In this document: positions 38,204 through 47,773 of the stretch, piece by piece
Position numbering within the stretch: the first letter of the stretch is position 1
Layout: each line of letters opens with the position of its first letter
Assembly: GCF_015207735.1 (NCBI RefSeq)
Contig: NZ_JADEWG010000018.1
Location: 1-64,000, forward strand
Length of the DNA: 64,000 nucleotides
From: [Phormidium] sp. LEGE 05292
GTDB taxonomy: Bacteria > Cyanobacteriota > Cyanobacteriia > Cyanobacteriales > Aerosakkonemataceae
Direction: 5' to 3'
The notes under the pieces: generated by a model
What the model saw: only the letters and a program-made list of their open reading frames with translations
Told to the model about the DNA's origin: nothing
Database searches by the model: none
Made by a program: the position numbers and the translations under genes

Positions 38204-39313
38204 ATGGAAATGTTATCCCAAAGTTTTTTATGGAAAAAGTCGCTATTATTTGGGGCTGTGCAAGATCAAGCTTCTCAAATTATCAATCAGTCTGCACAAG
38301 GTTCTCAATTTATCAGCGAATCGCTCGATCGACTTTGGGATGACGTACTGGGTGGTGGCTTATACACTGCCCTCGCCAATCTCGGTATTTTGTTCGCCGT
38401 TGGTACTTTACTAATCTTCATAGTCCAGTGGGCTAAAGATTTGATTGATGGGGAAGAAATTCGCAGTTTCGCCGAATTAATTTGGCCGATTTTAGTTATT
38501 TGTTTGCTAGCCAATAATGCCTCGCTTTTATCAGATGCTACGAAAGGTATGCGGTCATTAATCAATCAAGTTAATCAAACAATCTTAACTCAAACAGCCT
38601 CTAGCATCAGCCTACAAGAAGCCTATCAAAAGGTGATGTTAGAAATCGGTTCCGAAGATTTAGCGCGTGGTATTTTAGCTCAATGTGCTAGTAAAGCCGA
38701 CCCAATCCAACAGCAAGATTGCGTGAATAATGCCATAGAACAAGCTAAAGCTTCTGCTCCACCTAACCCTTCACAGTCTTACCAAAACTTTTTAGATTCT
38801 CTCAATCCCTTACAGCAAGGACAAAACTTAGTTAATACTTTGCAATCAGGTATTCAAAATACACTTGTTATGTCAGCTAGAGGATTATTAATTGCTTTTG
38901 GTATGGCTTTTCAATGGTTGGTTGAAATCACTTGGTTACTAACAGCTTTACTTGGCCCTTTAGCAGTTGGTGGAACTCTACTTCCAGTTGGACAAAGAGC
39001 TATTTTTGCCTGGTTGATTGGCTTTTATTCAGTTGGATTAATCAAACTGTCTTTAAATATCGTAACGGGATTGGTCGCTACTTTAGTTGTAAATGCAGGA
39101 GACAATGACCCCATGATTTTTGCTTTTGCTGTTGGTTTATTAGCACCAATATTATCACTAGCGTTGGCAGCAGGTGCAGGAAAAGCTGTTTTTGATGCCC
39201 TACAAACTGTGATTCGGCATGGTTTACTTGCAGGCGGTAAAGATGTACGCCGGGGAGCAAATGCCGTTGGGCGAGTTACTAGCTTTGTATTCTCTCGGAT
39301 ACTGGGTCGCTAA
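38204..39313 (+). CDS. VirB6/TrbL-like multi-spanning membrane protein
   Basis: 369 residues. Hydrophobic segments lie near residues 50-70 (LGILFAVGTLLIFIV), 85-105, 225-265 (LLTALLGPLAVGGTLLPVG), 270-300 and 305-335, separated by a soluble loop with Cys residues near 150-205. This layout fits VirB6/TrbL, the polytopic inner-membrane channel subunit of type IV secretion. AGGTGG lies upstream of the ATG. The C-terminal tail is basic (GGKDVRRGANAVGR). It follows the VirB5-like gene in the same operon. Confidence 0.7.
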   Translation: MEMLSQSFLWKKSLLFGAVQDQASQIINQSAQGSQFISESLDRLWDDVLGGGLYTALANLGILFAVGTLLIFIVQWAKDLIDGEEIRSFAELIWPILVICLLANNASLLSDATKGMRSLINQVNQTILTQTASSISLQEAYQKVMLEIGSEDLARGILAQCASKADPIQQQDCVNNAIEQAKASAPPNPSQSYQNFLDSLNPLQQGQNLVNTLQSGIQNTLVMSARGLLIAFGMAFQWLVEITWLLTALLGPLAVGGTLLPVGQRAIFAWLIGFYSVGLIKLSLNIVTGLVATLVVNAGDNDPMIFAFAVGLLAPILSLALAAGAGKAVFDALQTVIRHGLLAGGKDVRRGANAVGRVTSFVFSRILGR

Positions 39314-39357
39314 AACATATTTGTTGAATTTCCCATTTTTTGCTTTTTGAATTGTTT

Positions 39358-40149
39358 ATGGCTCCTCTACAAACTCCTAACACCGAAGAATCAGCGACAA
39401 CCAAACGTTTGCGTTTTCTAGAAAGACAAGAGAAGCGCTTTACAACAAGCGATACTCTAGCACTTTTTGCTGTTGTCACGCTGGGATTACATATTATCAA
39501 TCTTTTAGGAGTAATTCTCCTTTACGGTGCTTATTCCAGTTTGGCTCGAAAAGCTCCGCCAACTTTAGTGCAATTAGAAACAGGTAAAACTATAGCAGTA
39601 GCCCCCCTTGGCTCTAAAGAAAGAACCCCAAAAGTTATTAGCCAATTTGTCGCCGATATCTTTACATTAATGATGAATTGGTCGGGAACTTTACCAGCTA
39701 CTACTGTAGAAGAAGCTGCCAATCCCAAACCTGACCCAGGTATCAAAATAGATAACAGAAATCGCGTTACCACAGCAGCATGGCAAGCCAGCTTCGCTTT
39801 GTCTGAAGATTTTCGGAAAGAATTTCTTACTAAGCTAGCTCAAATTACTCCGTCTGGAGTCTTTAACCGCTCAGTTCAAGTTACTTTAGTCCCTCTGGAA
39901 ATTCAACCGCCTACTCAAATTGCATCAGGAAAGTGGAAAGTCAAAATGGTGGCAAACTTGATGGTAATGGACAAAACCAGCAATTTAGGGGATGTAATTC
40001 CGTTTAATAAAGAGATTTACGTTCAAGCTGTGGAAGCGCCCAAAGCCCCAACTGAAACATTATCAGAATTGGCTTCTAAAGTTTATTCTGTGCGCCAAAG
40101 TGGGCTAGAAATTTATGCAATTCGCGATTTAACTAAGGAGAATTTATAA
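39358..40149 (+). CDS. VirB8-like T4SS protein
   Basis: 263 residues from the ATG at 39358; the longer TTG start at 39340 is unlikely. There is one transmembrane helix near residues 37-59 after a short charged cytoplasmic tail, and then a soluble domain of about 200 residues ending in IYAIRDLTKENL. This single-pass, NTF2-like layout fits VirB8/TraE-type scaffold proteins of the inner-membrane complex. Its TAA overlaps the ATG of the VirB10-like gene by one base (TAATG), implying coupled translation. Confidence 0.6.
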   Translation: MAPLQTPNTEESATTKRLRFLERQEKRFTTSDTLALFAVVTLGLHIINLLGVILLYGAYSSLARKAPPTLVQLETGKTIAVAPLGSKERTPKVISQFVADIFTLMMNWSGTLPATTVEEAANPKPDPGIKIDNRNRVTTAAWQASFALSEDFRKEFLTKLAQITPSGVFNRSVQVTLVPLEIQPPTQIASGKWKVKMVANLMVMDKTSNLGDVIPFNKEIYVQAVEAPKAPTETLSELASKVYSVRQSGLEIYAIRDLTKENL

Positions 40150-42257
40150 TGGCTAACACCGAAGATTATTCTCAATTTATAGATTTCGATCCTGATAATT
40201 TACCAGCAAGTGAAAGCAATTCGATCGAATCTTTATCTCAATCATCAACTAGAAATATAAATGAAGATGAAATTACCTCTATTTGGGATCGAAAAAAACT
40301 AGCGGAATTAGTAAATTTTGAAGAGGATACTGAACTCAGTCCCGCTAAAAAATCAGACTCGCCTGAAGCAAATCTCAGCGAACCAGATAACATTATTTCT
40401 CGCCATGAATTATTCGAGTCGAATTCAGATTCAGATGAGCCAAATCATTCTAAAACTGAGCGAACTTTTTCTAACAGCCCTTGGACTAAGGGTGGTTTGG
40501 TTGGTATGGGTGCAATGGTGGTTTTTGTGAGTGCTGGGCTATTTCTCAATAACGTTTTCAATCGAGGGAAAGTCACTCAAACGTCATCGACTCCAACTCC
40601 GACTCCAACGTTTACTCCTGCACCGACACCAACGGAAAATGAGACAGGAAAACTTAAAACGGAGATTGCTCTTGGGACACAAGCCGAACAATTAGCGGCT
40701 CTAAATCGTGCTAAAAGTCCTTCTAATCCAACTGCCACAAGAAACCCAAGTTTAACTTCAACAGCAACAAATACTTCTCCAAATCAAACCCCAACTCGTA
40801 GTGCCTATCCTGTCTATCGCCCACCAGCAAATAACCAGACTTCTTCCCCTCCCAGAGTCATCGTCAGAGAAGTGGTGAAAAGAGTTCCGGTTCCCGTACA
40901 GCAGCCAGCTTCAGTTCGCTCGGCACCCGTTGCACTTGTTCGACCTAGACAAGAGATTGTGCGATCGACTCCGCCCCTGCGTTCCGCACCATCACCAACA
41001 CTAAAACCTACTTCAACTGCAACACAGGCATTGCCGCCGCCCGATCCACTTGCACAATGGCAAGCATTGGCTCGCGTTGGTAGTTACGGACAGGCTGATG
41101 TTCCTGAGAATGGCACTCAAGAAGTTGCTGCTGTACCTGTTCCCGGACAGTCGGCAGAATTAGCTATGCCAAGACCAACTGGCATTCCTACAGCACAAGT
41201 AACTGCTTATTCTTCTACTGGAAGCTCACCAAATGCACCGGAGCGTAGTTCGTTCGCTCTCCCTCAAGCTGTTCCAGTTATTGCCAACCCACCTGCGCCT
41301 TATACTAACCAAGGTAATGGTAGCGATCTAGCGGCTGAAGAAAATTTGTTACTAAATGGTTCCCCATCAGCAATAGCTCAATCTCAACCAAATTTAGAAG
41401 CAAACAACTCCGAAGAAAACTTGCCACTAAATGATTCTCGAATCACTCAATCACAATCAAATTTAGTTGCAACTAACCCAGGTATGCCAGCGGTAGATGC
41501 TGAAGAAGATGTACTCTTGGGCAGAGTGCCACAGCAATCCATTAACTCATTGCCCGTTAATTCTCCCGTCCTTAGCGGTCAATATCTGCAAGTGGGAACC
41601 AGCGCCAACGGTAAATTAATTACACCAGTTCTCAATCCTTCTGGTGCCACTACTGCCAATGCTAATAAGTACGCTAATAAGCCTTCTAACCCCAATACGC
41701 AAAGGTTTGCAGTTCAGCTAACATCTCCTCTGTGCAATGCTTACGAACAACCGCTTCTTAATTCTGGGACTTTGATTATATTTACCATTTCAAATGTAGC
41801 GTCAAATGGATGGGTTGAAGCGATCGCTGAATCAGTTGTATTTCCTGATGGAAGAGAGTACCGTTTACCGCCTGGAGTTGTCAGTATTCGGGGCGCAGGT
41901 GGCGAACCTTTAATTGCTAAAAAATGGGACGACAAAGGCTCAGAAATTTTATCGCAAGATGCTAATGCTTTCCTTTTTGGTGCGCTTAGTAATGTGGGTA
42001 GAGTATTAAATCAACCGCGAAGCGAATCTTACGAATACAATTCTGGTTTTGGTTTTGGTGGAAGCCGTAGCCAAATTAATCGAGGCACGCCTAATGTTTT
42101 GGGAGCAGTATTAGAAGGTGGTTTTTCACCTGTTTTGTCTTCCATTATGCAACGAAATGCGATCGCTATGCAAGAAATCCGCCAACGCCCCAATATTTGG
42201 TATGTAAAAGCCGGACAAAATGTAGAAATTTTTGTCAATCAATCTTTTCAGTTTTGA
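40149..42257 (+). CDS. VirB10/TrbI/TraB-like T4SS core protein
   Basis: 702 residues. A cytoplasmic tail of about 114 residues is followed by one transmembrane helix near 115-136 (GLVGMGAMVVFVSAGLFL), then a long Pro/Thr/Ser-rich periplasmic linker with TPTPTFTPAPTPT and VVKRVPVPV, and a C-terminal beta-barrel-like domain from about residue 480 (SPLCNAYEQPLLNSGTLIIF, EAIAESVVFPDG). This is the architecture of VirB10, which spans the envelope and transmits ATP energy to the outer pore. The order VirB8-VirB10-VirB9 is also typical of T4SS loci, although the last two are swapped compared with the A. tumefaciens order. Confidence 0.8.
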   Translation: MANTEDYSQFIDFDPDNLPASESNSIESLSQSSTRNINEDEITSIWDRKKLAELVNFEEDTELSPAKKSDSPEANLSEPDNIISRHELFESNSDSDEPNHSKTERTFSNSPWTKGGLVGMGAMVVFVSAGLFLNNVFNRGKVTQTSSTPTPTPTFTPAPTPTENETGKLKTEIALGTQAEQLAALNRAKSPSNPTATRNPSLTSTATNTSPNQTPTRSAYPVYRPPANNQTSSPPRVIVREVVKRVPVPVQQPASVRSAPVALVRPRQEIVRSTPPLRSAPSPTLKPTSTATQALPPPDPLAQWQALARVGSYGQADVPENGTQEVAAVPVPGQSAELAMPRPTGIPTAQVTAYSSTGSSPNAPERSSFALPQAVPVIANPPAPYTNQGNGSDLAAEENLLLNGSPSAIAQSQPNLEANNSEENLPLNDSRITQSQSNLVATNPGMPAVDAEEDVLLGRVPQQSINSLPVNSPVLSGQYLQVGTSANGKLITPVLNPSGATTANANKYANKPSNPNTQRFAVQLTSPLCNAYEQPLLNSGTLIIFTISNVASNGWVEAIAESVVFPDGREYRLPPGVVSIRGAGGEPLIAKKWDDKGSEILSQDANAFLFGALSNVGRVLNQPRSESYEYNSGFGFGGSRSQINRGTPNVLGAVLEGGFSPVLSSIMQRNAIAMQEIRQRPNIWYVKAGQNVEIFVNQSFQF

Positions 42258-42285
42258 GTTAACTGTTCTAGTTGAGAATAATACT

Positions 42286-43140
42286 ATGAAATCAAGCTTG
42301 TTAAAGTTCACTTCCCTGTTACTAGCACCTAGTTTCGTTCTGGAAGTTTTTGCTGCTTTTCCTCAAACAGCATTGGCTCAAGAACGGCAACAATTTACAG
42401 CTTTGCGTCGCATCGATCGACAAGAAGCGATGGGAGCCAAAGCTAAACCTCCAACCCTTGCTTTAGTACCAGGTTATGGACTCAATATTAGTTTTATTCC
42501 CACCGGGGAAACTATCGAAAAAATTTGGTTGGATAACCCACAATATGCAACTTTAGATGTAGATGGTTGTTTAGAAGATCTGCCTCGCAGTCGTCAGTGC
42601 GATCGTCCTGGCGCACAAATCGTACATTTGCGCCGCATTCGCGATCTCAGATTCCCTGGACTTTACCCAACAACAAGTACTTTACTAACTGTTGTTACTA
42701 ACTCTGGTCAACAGCGAAATGTTTATACCTTTCGATTAATAAAAGGACAAGGAAATCCCAATTATAATACAGTTGAAGTTGTGCCAACTTCTAGCTATTC
42801 CAATAACATTACGCTATCCAATAACATCAGCCAAAATAATTCTTCGATAGGATACGATACGATCGCAACAGGCGTACAAGTTGCATTGGCGCAAGGAATT
42901 TTACAACCCCGTTCCCGACTTTGGTATCGCATTGATAATTTTTTACTACGGCTGAAAGCAGGTACACCTTTGCAGACAGCAGCAACACTTTCTGGATTAT
43001 CTGACAAAGTAGTGTTGCGCTTACACAATTTAAGCATCAGTAATGGCGTTAATAGTAGACCACAAATAGCACCAACATCAGTACCTAACTATCAAAATTC
43101 TAGGTATCCAACACCAGGAATTTCCAGAGGAGCCGATTGA
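42286..43140 (+). CDS. VirB9/TraK-like outer-membrane core protein
   Basis: 284 residues from the ATG at 42286, chosen because it gives a clean signal peptide (LLKFTSLLLAPSFVLEVFAA, cleavage near ALAQE). The mature protein has a beta-rich domain with LVPGYGLNISFIPTGE and PGAQIVHLRRI, and then a Ser/Asn-rich part. This fits VirB9- or TraK-like proteins that form the outer-membrane pore with VirB10. An earlier in-frame start at 42232 would overlap the VirB10-like gene. Confidence 0.55.
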   Translation: MKSSLLKFTSLLLAPSFVLEVFAAFPQTALAQERQQFTALRRIDRQEAMGAKAKPPTLALVPGYGLNISFIPTGETIEKIWLDNPQYATLDVDGCLEDLPRSRQCDRPGAQIVHLRRIRDLRFPGLYPTTSTLLTVVTNSGQQRNVYTFRLIKGQGNPNYNTVEVVPTSSYSNNITLSNNISQNNSSIGYDTIATGVQVALAQGILQPRSRLWYRIDNFLLRLKAGTPLQTAATLSGLSDKVVLRLHNLSISNGVNSRPQIAPTSVPNYQNSRYPTPGISRGAD

Positions 43141-43142
43141 AT

Positions 43143-45032
43143 ATGTTAGTAACTTTTTTACTAAAGGTGTTCCATAGTAAGGAATTTAAACGGTTTGGTC
43201 AAGGATGCTTGGGATTTATTTTCGCTTTCGTATTAAGCGGACTTTTCTTAACTTCTACGCAGGCTCAACTTCCAATTAATAACCAACCAGTAGCAGCAAT
43301 TCCAACCACAACCTTTAAACATGCAGCGATTCCCGATTGGAGCCAAATTAATTTTAGTTCCTTACCTGGAGCTTTATCTAATGGAGGTTTTACTGTACCC
43401 TCAGATATCGTTTCTCAATTAGGATTCGACCCATCACGTAGTTGGATAGCAGGTCAAAAGCCAGAAACTTTTTTAAAGCTGGGTGATTTTGAGTCAGCTT
43501 TTTATCTTCAAAAATTCAATTTGGCGGCGATCGCTCAACTGGTTGGTTTAGATTTTTCCCATTTGAAATTAGCTGATTTAGGAACGATGAAATTCCAAAC
43601 TATTACTAGTTTGATCGACGCTATCCCAACTTTAAAAGATGCAAAAATTGCGAAAGTATTACCCATTAATGACCTATTATCTGCTTCTCTTCCGCAAGGA
43701 TTCAATTCAAATCAAACCATCGGTCAACTTTTGCAACAATCTCCCATTTTAGGCGAACTTTCTCTTGAGGATATTCCGCTAGAAGCTTATCCTTTATTTG
43801 ATTCAATTCCTGAATTACCAAATACTGCCCTTGGTTCATTTAAAGATTGGGAAAGAGTTTTGATTAAAGAAGTACCAGGATTAAGTAACGTTCCTTTCAG
43901 TCAATTTCCTAACTCCATTCAAGCGGTAGGTTCTACTGTGGGTTTAGTTGATGTTGCTTTTGGAACAGCAGAACAAGAGCAAAATCGCACGATTTCAGGA
44001 AGCGATCGCCAAGGTTTTAGTGTAAAGTGCGATCGCGACTGTGCCCACATCGAATTAGCTGGCGATGAGACAGTTTTGGGGAAGCAATGGATATCGGGTA
44101 AGTACCAACAAGTCAAAGGCGGACATGGTGTACTAGCGCGGGTTAACAACGGTAAAGAACCTACCGGACGACACCCATTTGGCAATGCTTTCAAAGTGGC
44201 GATTTGGGAAGTTAAGGAAACAACTGGCGAAGCTTCTCTTGCACTCTTTTTTCGTATGTGCATGAAGTTTTTGGGCTGTACTCCATATTTTATTGGCCCT
44301 ATTCCTTGGCTCACTTATCAAGAAAAAATGCCAATTTTCTTGGGATTAATTGAACCAAGTGCTAGCAATAGCGTATCCACTTCCACAGGTGCTACACCAC
44401 CACAACTTGAATCAACTGCTAACAATTCGCGTTATCAGCAAAAAGATAGCTTTCAAATTCCTAGCGCAACGAGCCGAAATTTAGGATTTCTTACTAAAAA
44501 AATCGTGGATTGCAAAGTTACCCATAACGGTGTCGTTTTAGATGCGTTATCTAACGCTATCAGTTCTTCCGAAGGTGATTATACTTCTGTAGGTTCTTTC
44601 AGTTGCGATCGCGCCGGAAATTGTGGACGCGGTTTGGGAAGTAAGCAGTTTATGTCAAATCGTTCGGATGTGCGATCGCTAATTTCTGCTAAACCAGGTG
44701 GAACTGAATTTTTATCCCGTTTAGATAGCGGTCAATCTATCACTTCAGATGAACTATTGCAATACTTCAATCCTCAAGAACAAGAAGATTTATTTCGCTC
44801 TGATGCAACAATTTTAGTCGCTCGCGCCGCCAACACTATCGATCCTCAAACCGGACAATCTTTTACAGGTTCGAGGTTAATCGAACGAGTAGGTCAGATG
44901 CACTTCGGCGGTGATTCAATTCCCATAGATGCTCGATCTAGCGATGTTTTTGGCCAATTAACTGTTAAATCCTACGGTCAGAAAACAAGAGCTAATTACG
45001 AACAAGCTTTGCGCTCAATGGGTTGTCAGTAA
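43143..45032 (+). CDS. Secreted transfer-region protein with lysozyme-like C-terminus
   Basis: 629 residues from the ATG at 43143, preceded by AGAGGAG. An N-terminal signal peptide (GFIFAFVLSGLFLTSTQA) is followed by about 170 residues of Leu-rich short repeats (ADLGTMKFQTITSLIDAIPT), a Cys-containing domain near 290-390 (CDRDCAHIELAGDE), and a C-terminal part with GNCGRGLGSKQFMSNRSDV. The latter resembles muramidase or transglycosylase domains that open a hole in peptidoglycan for the pilus (VirB1-like role). The N-terminal parts I cannot assign. Confidence 0.55.
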   Translation: MLVTFLLKVFHSKEFKRFGQGCLGFIFAFVLSGLFLTSTQAQLPINNQPVAAIPTTTFKHAAIPDWSQINFSSLPGALSNGGFTVPSDIVSQLGFDPSRSWIAGQKPETFLKLGDFESAFYLQKFNLAAIAQLVGLDFSHLKLADLGTMKFQTITSLIDAIPTLKDAKIAKVLPINDLLSASLPQGFNSNQTIGQLLQQSPILGELSLEDIPLEAYPLFDSIPELPNTALGSFKDWERVLIKEVPGLSNVPFSQFPNSIQAVGSTVGLVDVAFGTAEQEQNRTISGSDRQGFSVKCDRDCAHIELAGDETVLGKQWISGKYQQVKGGHGVLARVNNGKEPTGRHPFGNAFKVAIWEVKETTGEASLALFFRMCMKFLGCTPYFIGPIPWLTYQEKMPIFLGLIEPSASNSVSTSTGATPPQLESTANNSRYQQKDSFQIPSATSRNLGFLTKKIVDCKVTHNGVVLDALSNAISSSEGDYTSVGSFSCDRAGNCGRGLGSKQFMSNRSDVRSLISAKPGGTEFLSRLDSGQSITSDELLQYFNPQEQEDLFRSDATILVARAANTIDPQTGQSFTGSRLIERVGQMHFGGDSIPIDARSSDVFGQLTVKSYGQKTRANYEQALRSMGCQ

Positions 45033-45057
45033 TTTTTTCAATTTACATGAGAATGTG

Positions 45058-45603
45058 ATGATGAAAATCAAATTTTTGACTAAATATCGCTTTGCTTTGG
45101 CAATTCTAGCCAGCTTGATAGTAATTATTGCTTTTGGTTGGGGTTTCCTGACTAAAACGCAAGTAACAAAAGCCACATCATTGACCTGGCGACCTGCAAG
45201 ACAAGTTGTTGAATCTGCTTTATTACAAAAAGTTTTAACAGAGAACTTTCAACTCGTCAATAGTGAGAATTTCCCGGATGTAAATCAAGTTAAAGTAGTT
45301 ACTTTAGCAGCGGAAAATAAATATTTCGTATTTGATTTCCATACTCTCAAGGTATGCGGTACTGCTGGCTGTTTATATAGTGCTTACACAACTGATGGTC
45401 AAAACATTTTAAGCTTAATGCTTAATCCCCAATTACCTAAAGGATTTAGTTTGTTAGTTCAAAGTGCCGAAAAAAGAAACGGTTATCCCTGTTTAGATGT
45501 ATTTCAACAAAATTCTAACGAGTTAGTTAGTAGCAGTCACTTTTGTTTGAATTCAGGACAATTAGTGTTATTAAATCAGTCTCTTAAGGAAATTGAATTA
45601 TGA
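45058..45603 (+). CDS. Membrane-anchored hypothetical transfer-operon protein
   Basis: 181 residues from the ATG at 45058 (GTG at 45055 and ATG at 45061 are also possible). A hydrophobic segment near residues 13-33 (ALAILASLIVIIAFGWG) anchors a periplasmic domain of about 145 residues with four Cys residues (VCGTAGC; YPCLDV; HFCLN). I do not recognise the family. It is coupled to the coupling-protein gene by an ATGA overlap, so it probably acts with the coupling protein. Confidence 0.6.
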   Translation: MMKIKFLTKYRFALAILASLIVIIAFGWGFLTKTQVTKATSLTWRPARQVVESALLQKVLTENFQLVNSENFPDVNQVKVVTLAAENKYFVFDFHTLKVCGTAGCLYSAYTTDGQNILSLMLNPQLPKGFSLLVQSAEKRNGYPCLDVFQQNSNELVSSSHFCLNSGQLVLLNQSLKEIEL

Positions 45604-47444
45604 AGATTAACGCTACAGTTTTGGCTCAATCGAACAATTCTAATCTCTACAAATCAACTACAGCCCAACAATTAATTCACCAACTTCAATCTCCCAGTGG
45701 GTTGATGTTATTAGGATGTCTTGGTTTTGCGATCGCCTTACAATTACTCAATGGAGTTGGTAAGAAAGGCAAACTTGCTACTGGCTACTGGGGAAGTGGA
45801 AAAGAGAAAACCCGTGCTGCTAAGGTTGCCAAAAAACAGATGCGAACAGTAACGCGCAATAACGTTGCTCTCTATATTGGCACACCAAATCTAATGAGAA
45901 AAAAGCTGCGTCAAGAATGGGAAACTGCTGGACTAATTCAAAAGTTAAATTGGAGGCAGCAAACAATGCAAACATTCGCCGCGACACCGACTTTATATGT
46001 ACCAGATGCCCAAAGGGGGATTTGTGCTATAGGTGCAGCGGGTTCGGGAAAAACCTTCAGCGTGATTGACCCTTTGATTCGTTCGGCACTCGATCAAGGT
46101 TTCCCCGTCTGCCTCTACGATTTTAAATATCCGGCGCAAACTAAACGGGCTGTAGCTTATGCGATGAAGCGAGGTTATACCGTTAGAGTTTTTGCACCTG
46201 GTTTTTCCGAAAGCGAAATTTGCAATCCTCTTGATTTGATTAAAGATGAGGAGGATGCGATCGCCGCAGGTCAGTTATCAATGGTTTTAAACAAAAATTT
46301 TGATGAAAGTGGCGGAACTGCTTCTAGCGATAAGTTTTTTGAGGATGCGGGAGATGCGTTAATCGAAGGCATTTTATTAGTAACTAAAGCTATTAAAACT
46401 TTGACGGGTACAGATGAATACTGTGATTTAATGATGGCACAAGCTATTTTAAGTTTGCCTAGTTTAGCTTTGAGATTAGAAGAAGCTTCTAAAACTCAAC
46501 TAAAAGTTTGGACTTCTCGCCCGCTTTCTCAATTAATCAGCGTTAAAGATTCGGAAAAAACTGTTTCTGGTATTGTTGGTACTGCCCAACGAATCTTTCA
46601 AAGATTTCTGAAGAAAGATTTTGTCGGGGCTTTCTGCGGTCAAACTACCTTACCTCTAGATATTGATGGAAAACAGTTAGTAATTTTCGGATTAGACCGC
46701 AACAATCGGGATATTGTTGGTCCACTATTAGCCGCAATTCTTCACATGGTTGTCAACCGGAATGTTTCACGTACTACCCCACGCCAAGACCCATTAATAG
46801 TAGCATTAGATGAATTGCCTACTCTTTATTTACCTGCTTTAGTTAATTGGCTTAATGAGAATAGAGAGGACGGCTTTTGTGGAATTTTGGGTTATCAAAA
46901 TGTTAGTCAGCTTGAAAAAGCTTATGGGAGAGAGTTAGCTAGAGCGATCGTTGGTGGTACAGCAACTAAATTTATTTTTAACCCCCAAGACCCTGAATCA
47001 TCTAAACTTTTTGCTGATTATTTAGGGGAAATGGAAATTCAATTTAAGTCTAAAAATCGTAGTGCTGGTAAGGGTGGAGGTTCGAGGAGTATCAATGAAA
47101 ATATTCAGAAACGGCATTTATTAGAACCTGCCCAATTTGCCAAAATGAAAACCGGGAAAGCGGTTATTATTAACCCGGCTTACACTCGTGGCGATGAAGC
47201 TTACGTTCCTCTGTTTCAATCTGTTAAAGTTCCCAAAGACGATATTAATGAAATGCAATGGTCTGAAGATAAATGGAACTTTGTTCAGCAAAAATTGCAG
47301 CGAAGAACTTTGACAATTAGCGAAGAAGAACGACGAGAACAATTTAACGTTCGTCGCACTTTAGCGGAGCAGCTTTTTCCGCTTCCAGACAAAGAAGAAA
47401 GCAATATTAATCCCGAAGCGAATGACTTAGCAGACATATTTTAA
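45600..47444 (+). CDS. Type IV coupling protein, VirD4/TraD/TraG-like
   Basis: 614 residues. One transmembrane segment near residues 33-52 precedes the RecA-like domain. Walker A GAAGSGKT is at residues 145-152, followed by CLYDFKYPAQTKRAVAYAM; Walker B is PLIVALDELPTL near 400, and GILGYQNVSQLEKAYG matches the sensor region of coupling proteins. It brings the relaxase-bound DNA to the secretion channel. Only one hydrophobic segment is clear, whereas VirD4 usually has two. It starts inside the stop of the preceding gene (ATGA). Confidence 0.9.
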   Translation: MKINATVLAQSNNSNLYKSTTAQQLIHQLQSPSGLMLLGCLGFAIALQLLNGVGKKGKLATGYWGSGKEKTRAAKVAKKQMRTVTRNNVALYIGTPNLMRKKLRQEWETAGLIQKLNWRQQTMQTFAATPTLYVPDAQRGICAIGAAGSGKTFSVIDPLIRSALDQGFPVCLYDFKYPAQTKRAVAYAMKRGYTVRVFAPGFSESEICNPLDLIKDEEDAIAAGQLSMVLNKNFDESGGTASSDKFFEDAGDALIEGILLVTKAIKTLTGTDEYCDLMMAQAILSLPSLALRLEEASKTQLKVWTSRPLSQLISVKDSEKTVSGIVGTAQRIFQRFLKKDFVGAFCGQTTLPLDIDGKQLVIFGLDRNNRDIVGPLLAAILHMVVNRNVSRTTPRQDPLIVALDELPTLYLPALVNWLNENREDGFCGILGYQNVSQLEKAYGRELARAIVGGTATKFIFNPQDPESSKLFADYLGEMEIQFKSKNRSAGKGGGSRSINENIQKRHLLEPAQFAKMKTGKAVIINPAYTRGDEAYVPLFQSVKVPKDDINEMQWSEDKWNFVQQKLQRRTLTISEEERREQFNVRRTLAEQLFPLPDKEESNINPEANDLADIF

Positions 47445-47454
47445 GCAGAAAATT

Positions 47455-47772
47455 ATGCAATTAGCACAAACATTGGAAACCTTGACTCCTTTTTGGAAAA
47501 AAGAAATTGAACAGGCATTAACTCTACCTCCACTGCCTTTGGATTACCAACCTAAAATAGTGGAAATTTTCGATGATTTAGGATTACTAGCTGGCAGTGT
47601 TTTAGGTGAACCTTACCAGTGTTATAGAACTGAAACAGATTTGACAAATTTTATAGCTTGGTATCTAGATGGACAGCTTGCTTTCTTTTATTTACGCGAT
47701 GCGATCGTGATAGATAGACTGACTTTAATAGCCAAAGCAAGTAGTTTACTCAACGTAATCGAAGGAGAGTAA
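47455..47772 (+). CDS. Small hypothetical protein in transfer operon
   Basis: 105 residues, no recognised family. It contains hydrophobic stretches too short for a membrane helix and a motif YQCYRTETDLTNFIAWYLDG. It lies 10 bases after the coupling-protein gene and one base before the next gene, so it clearly belongs to the operon. Confidence 0.6.
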   Translation: MQLAQTLETLTPFWKKEIEQALTLPPLPLDYQPKIVEIFDDLGLLAGSVLGEPYQCYRTETDLTNFIAWYLDGQLAFFYLRDAIVIDRLTLIAKASSLLNVIEGE

Positions 47773-47773
47773 A

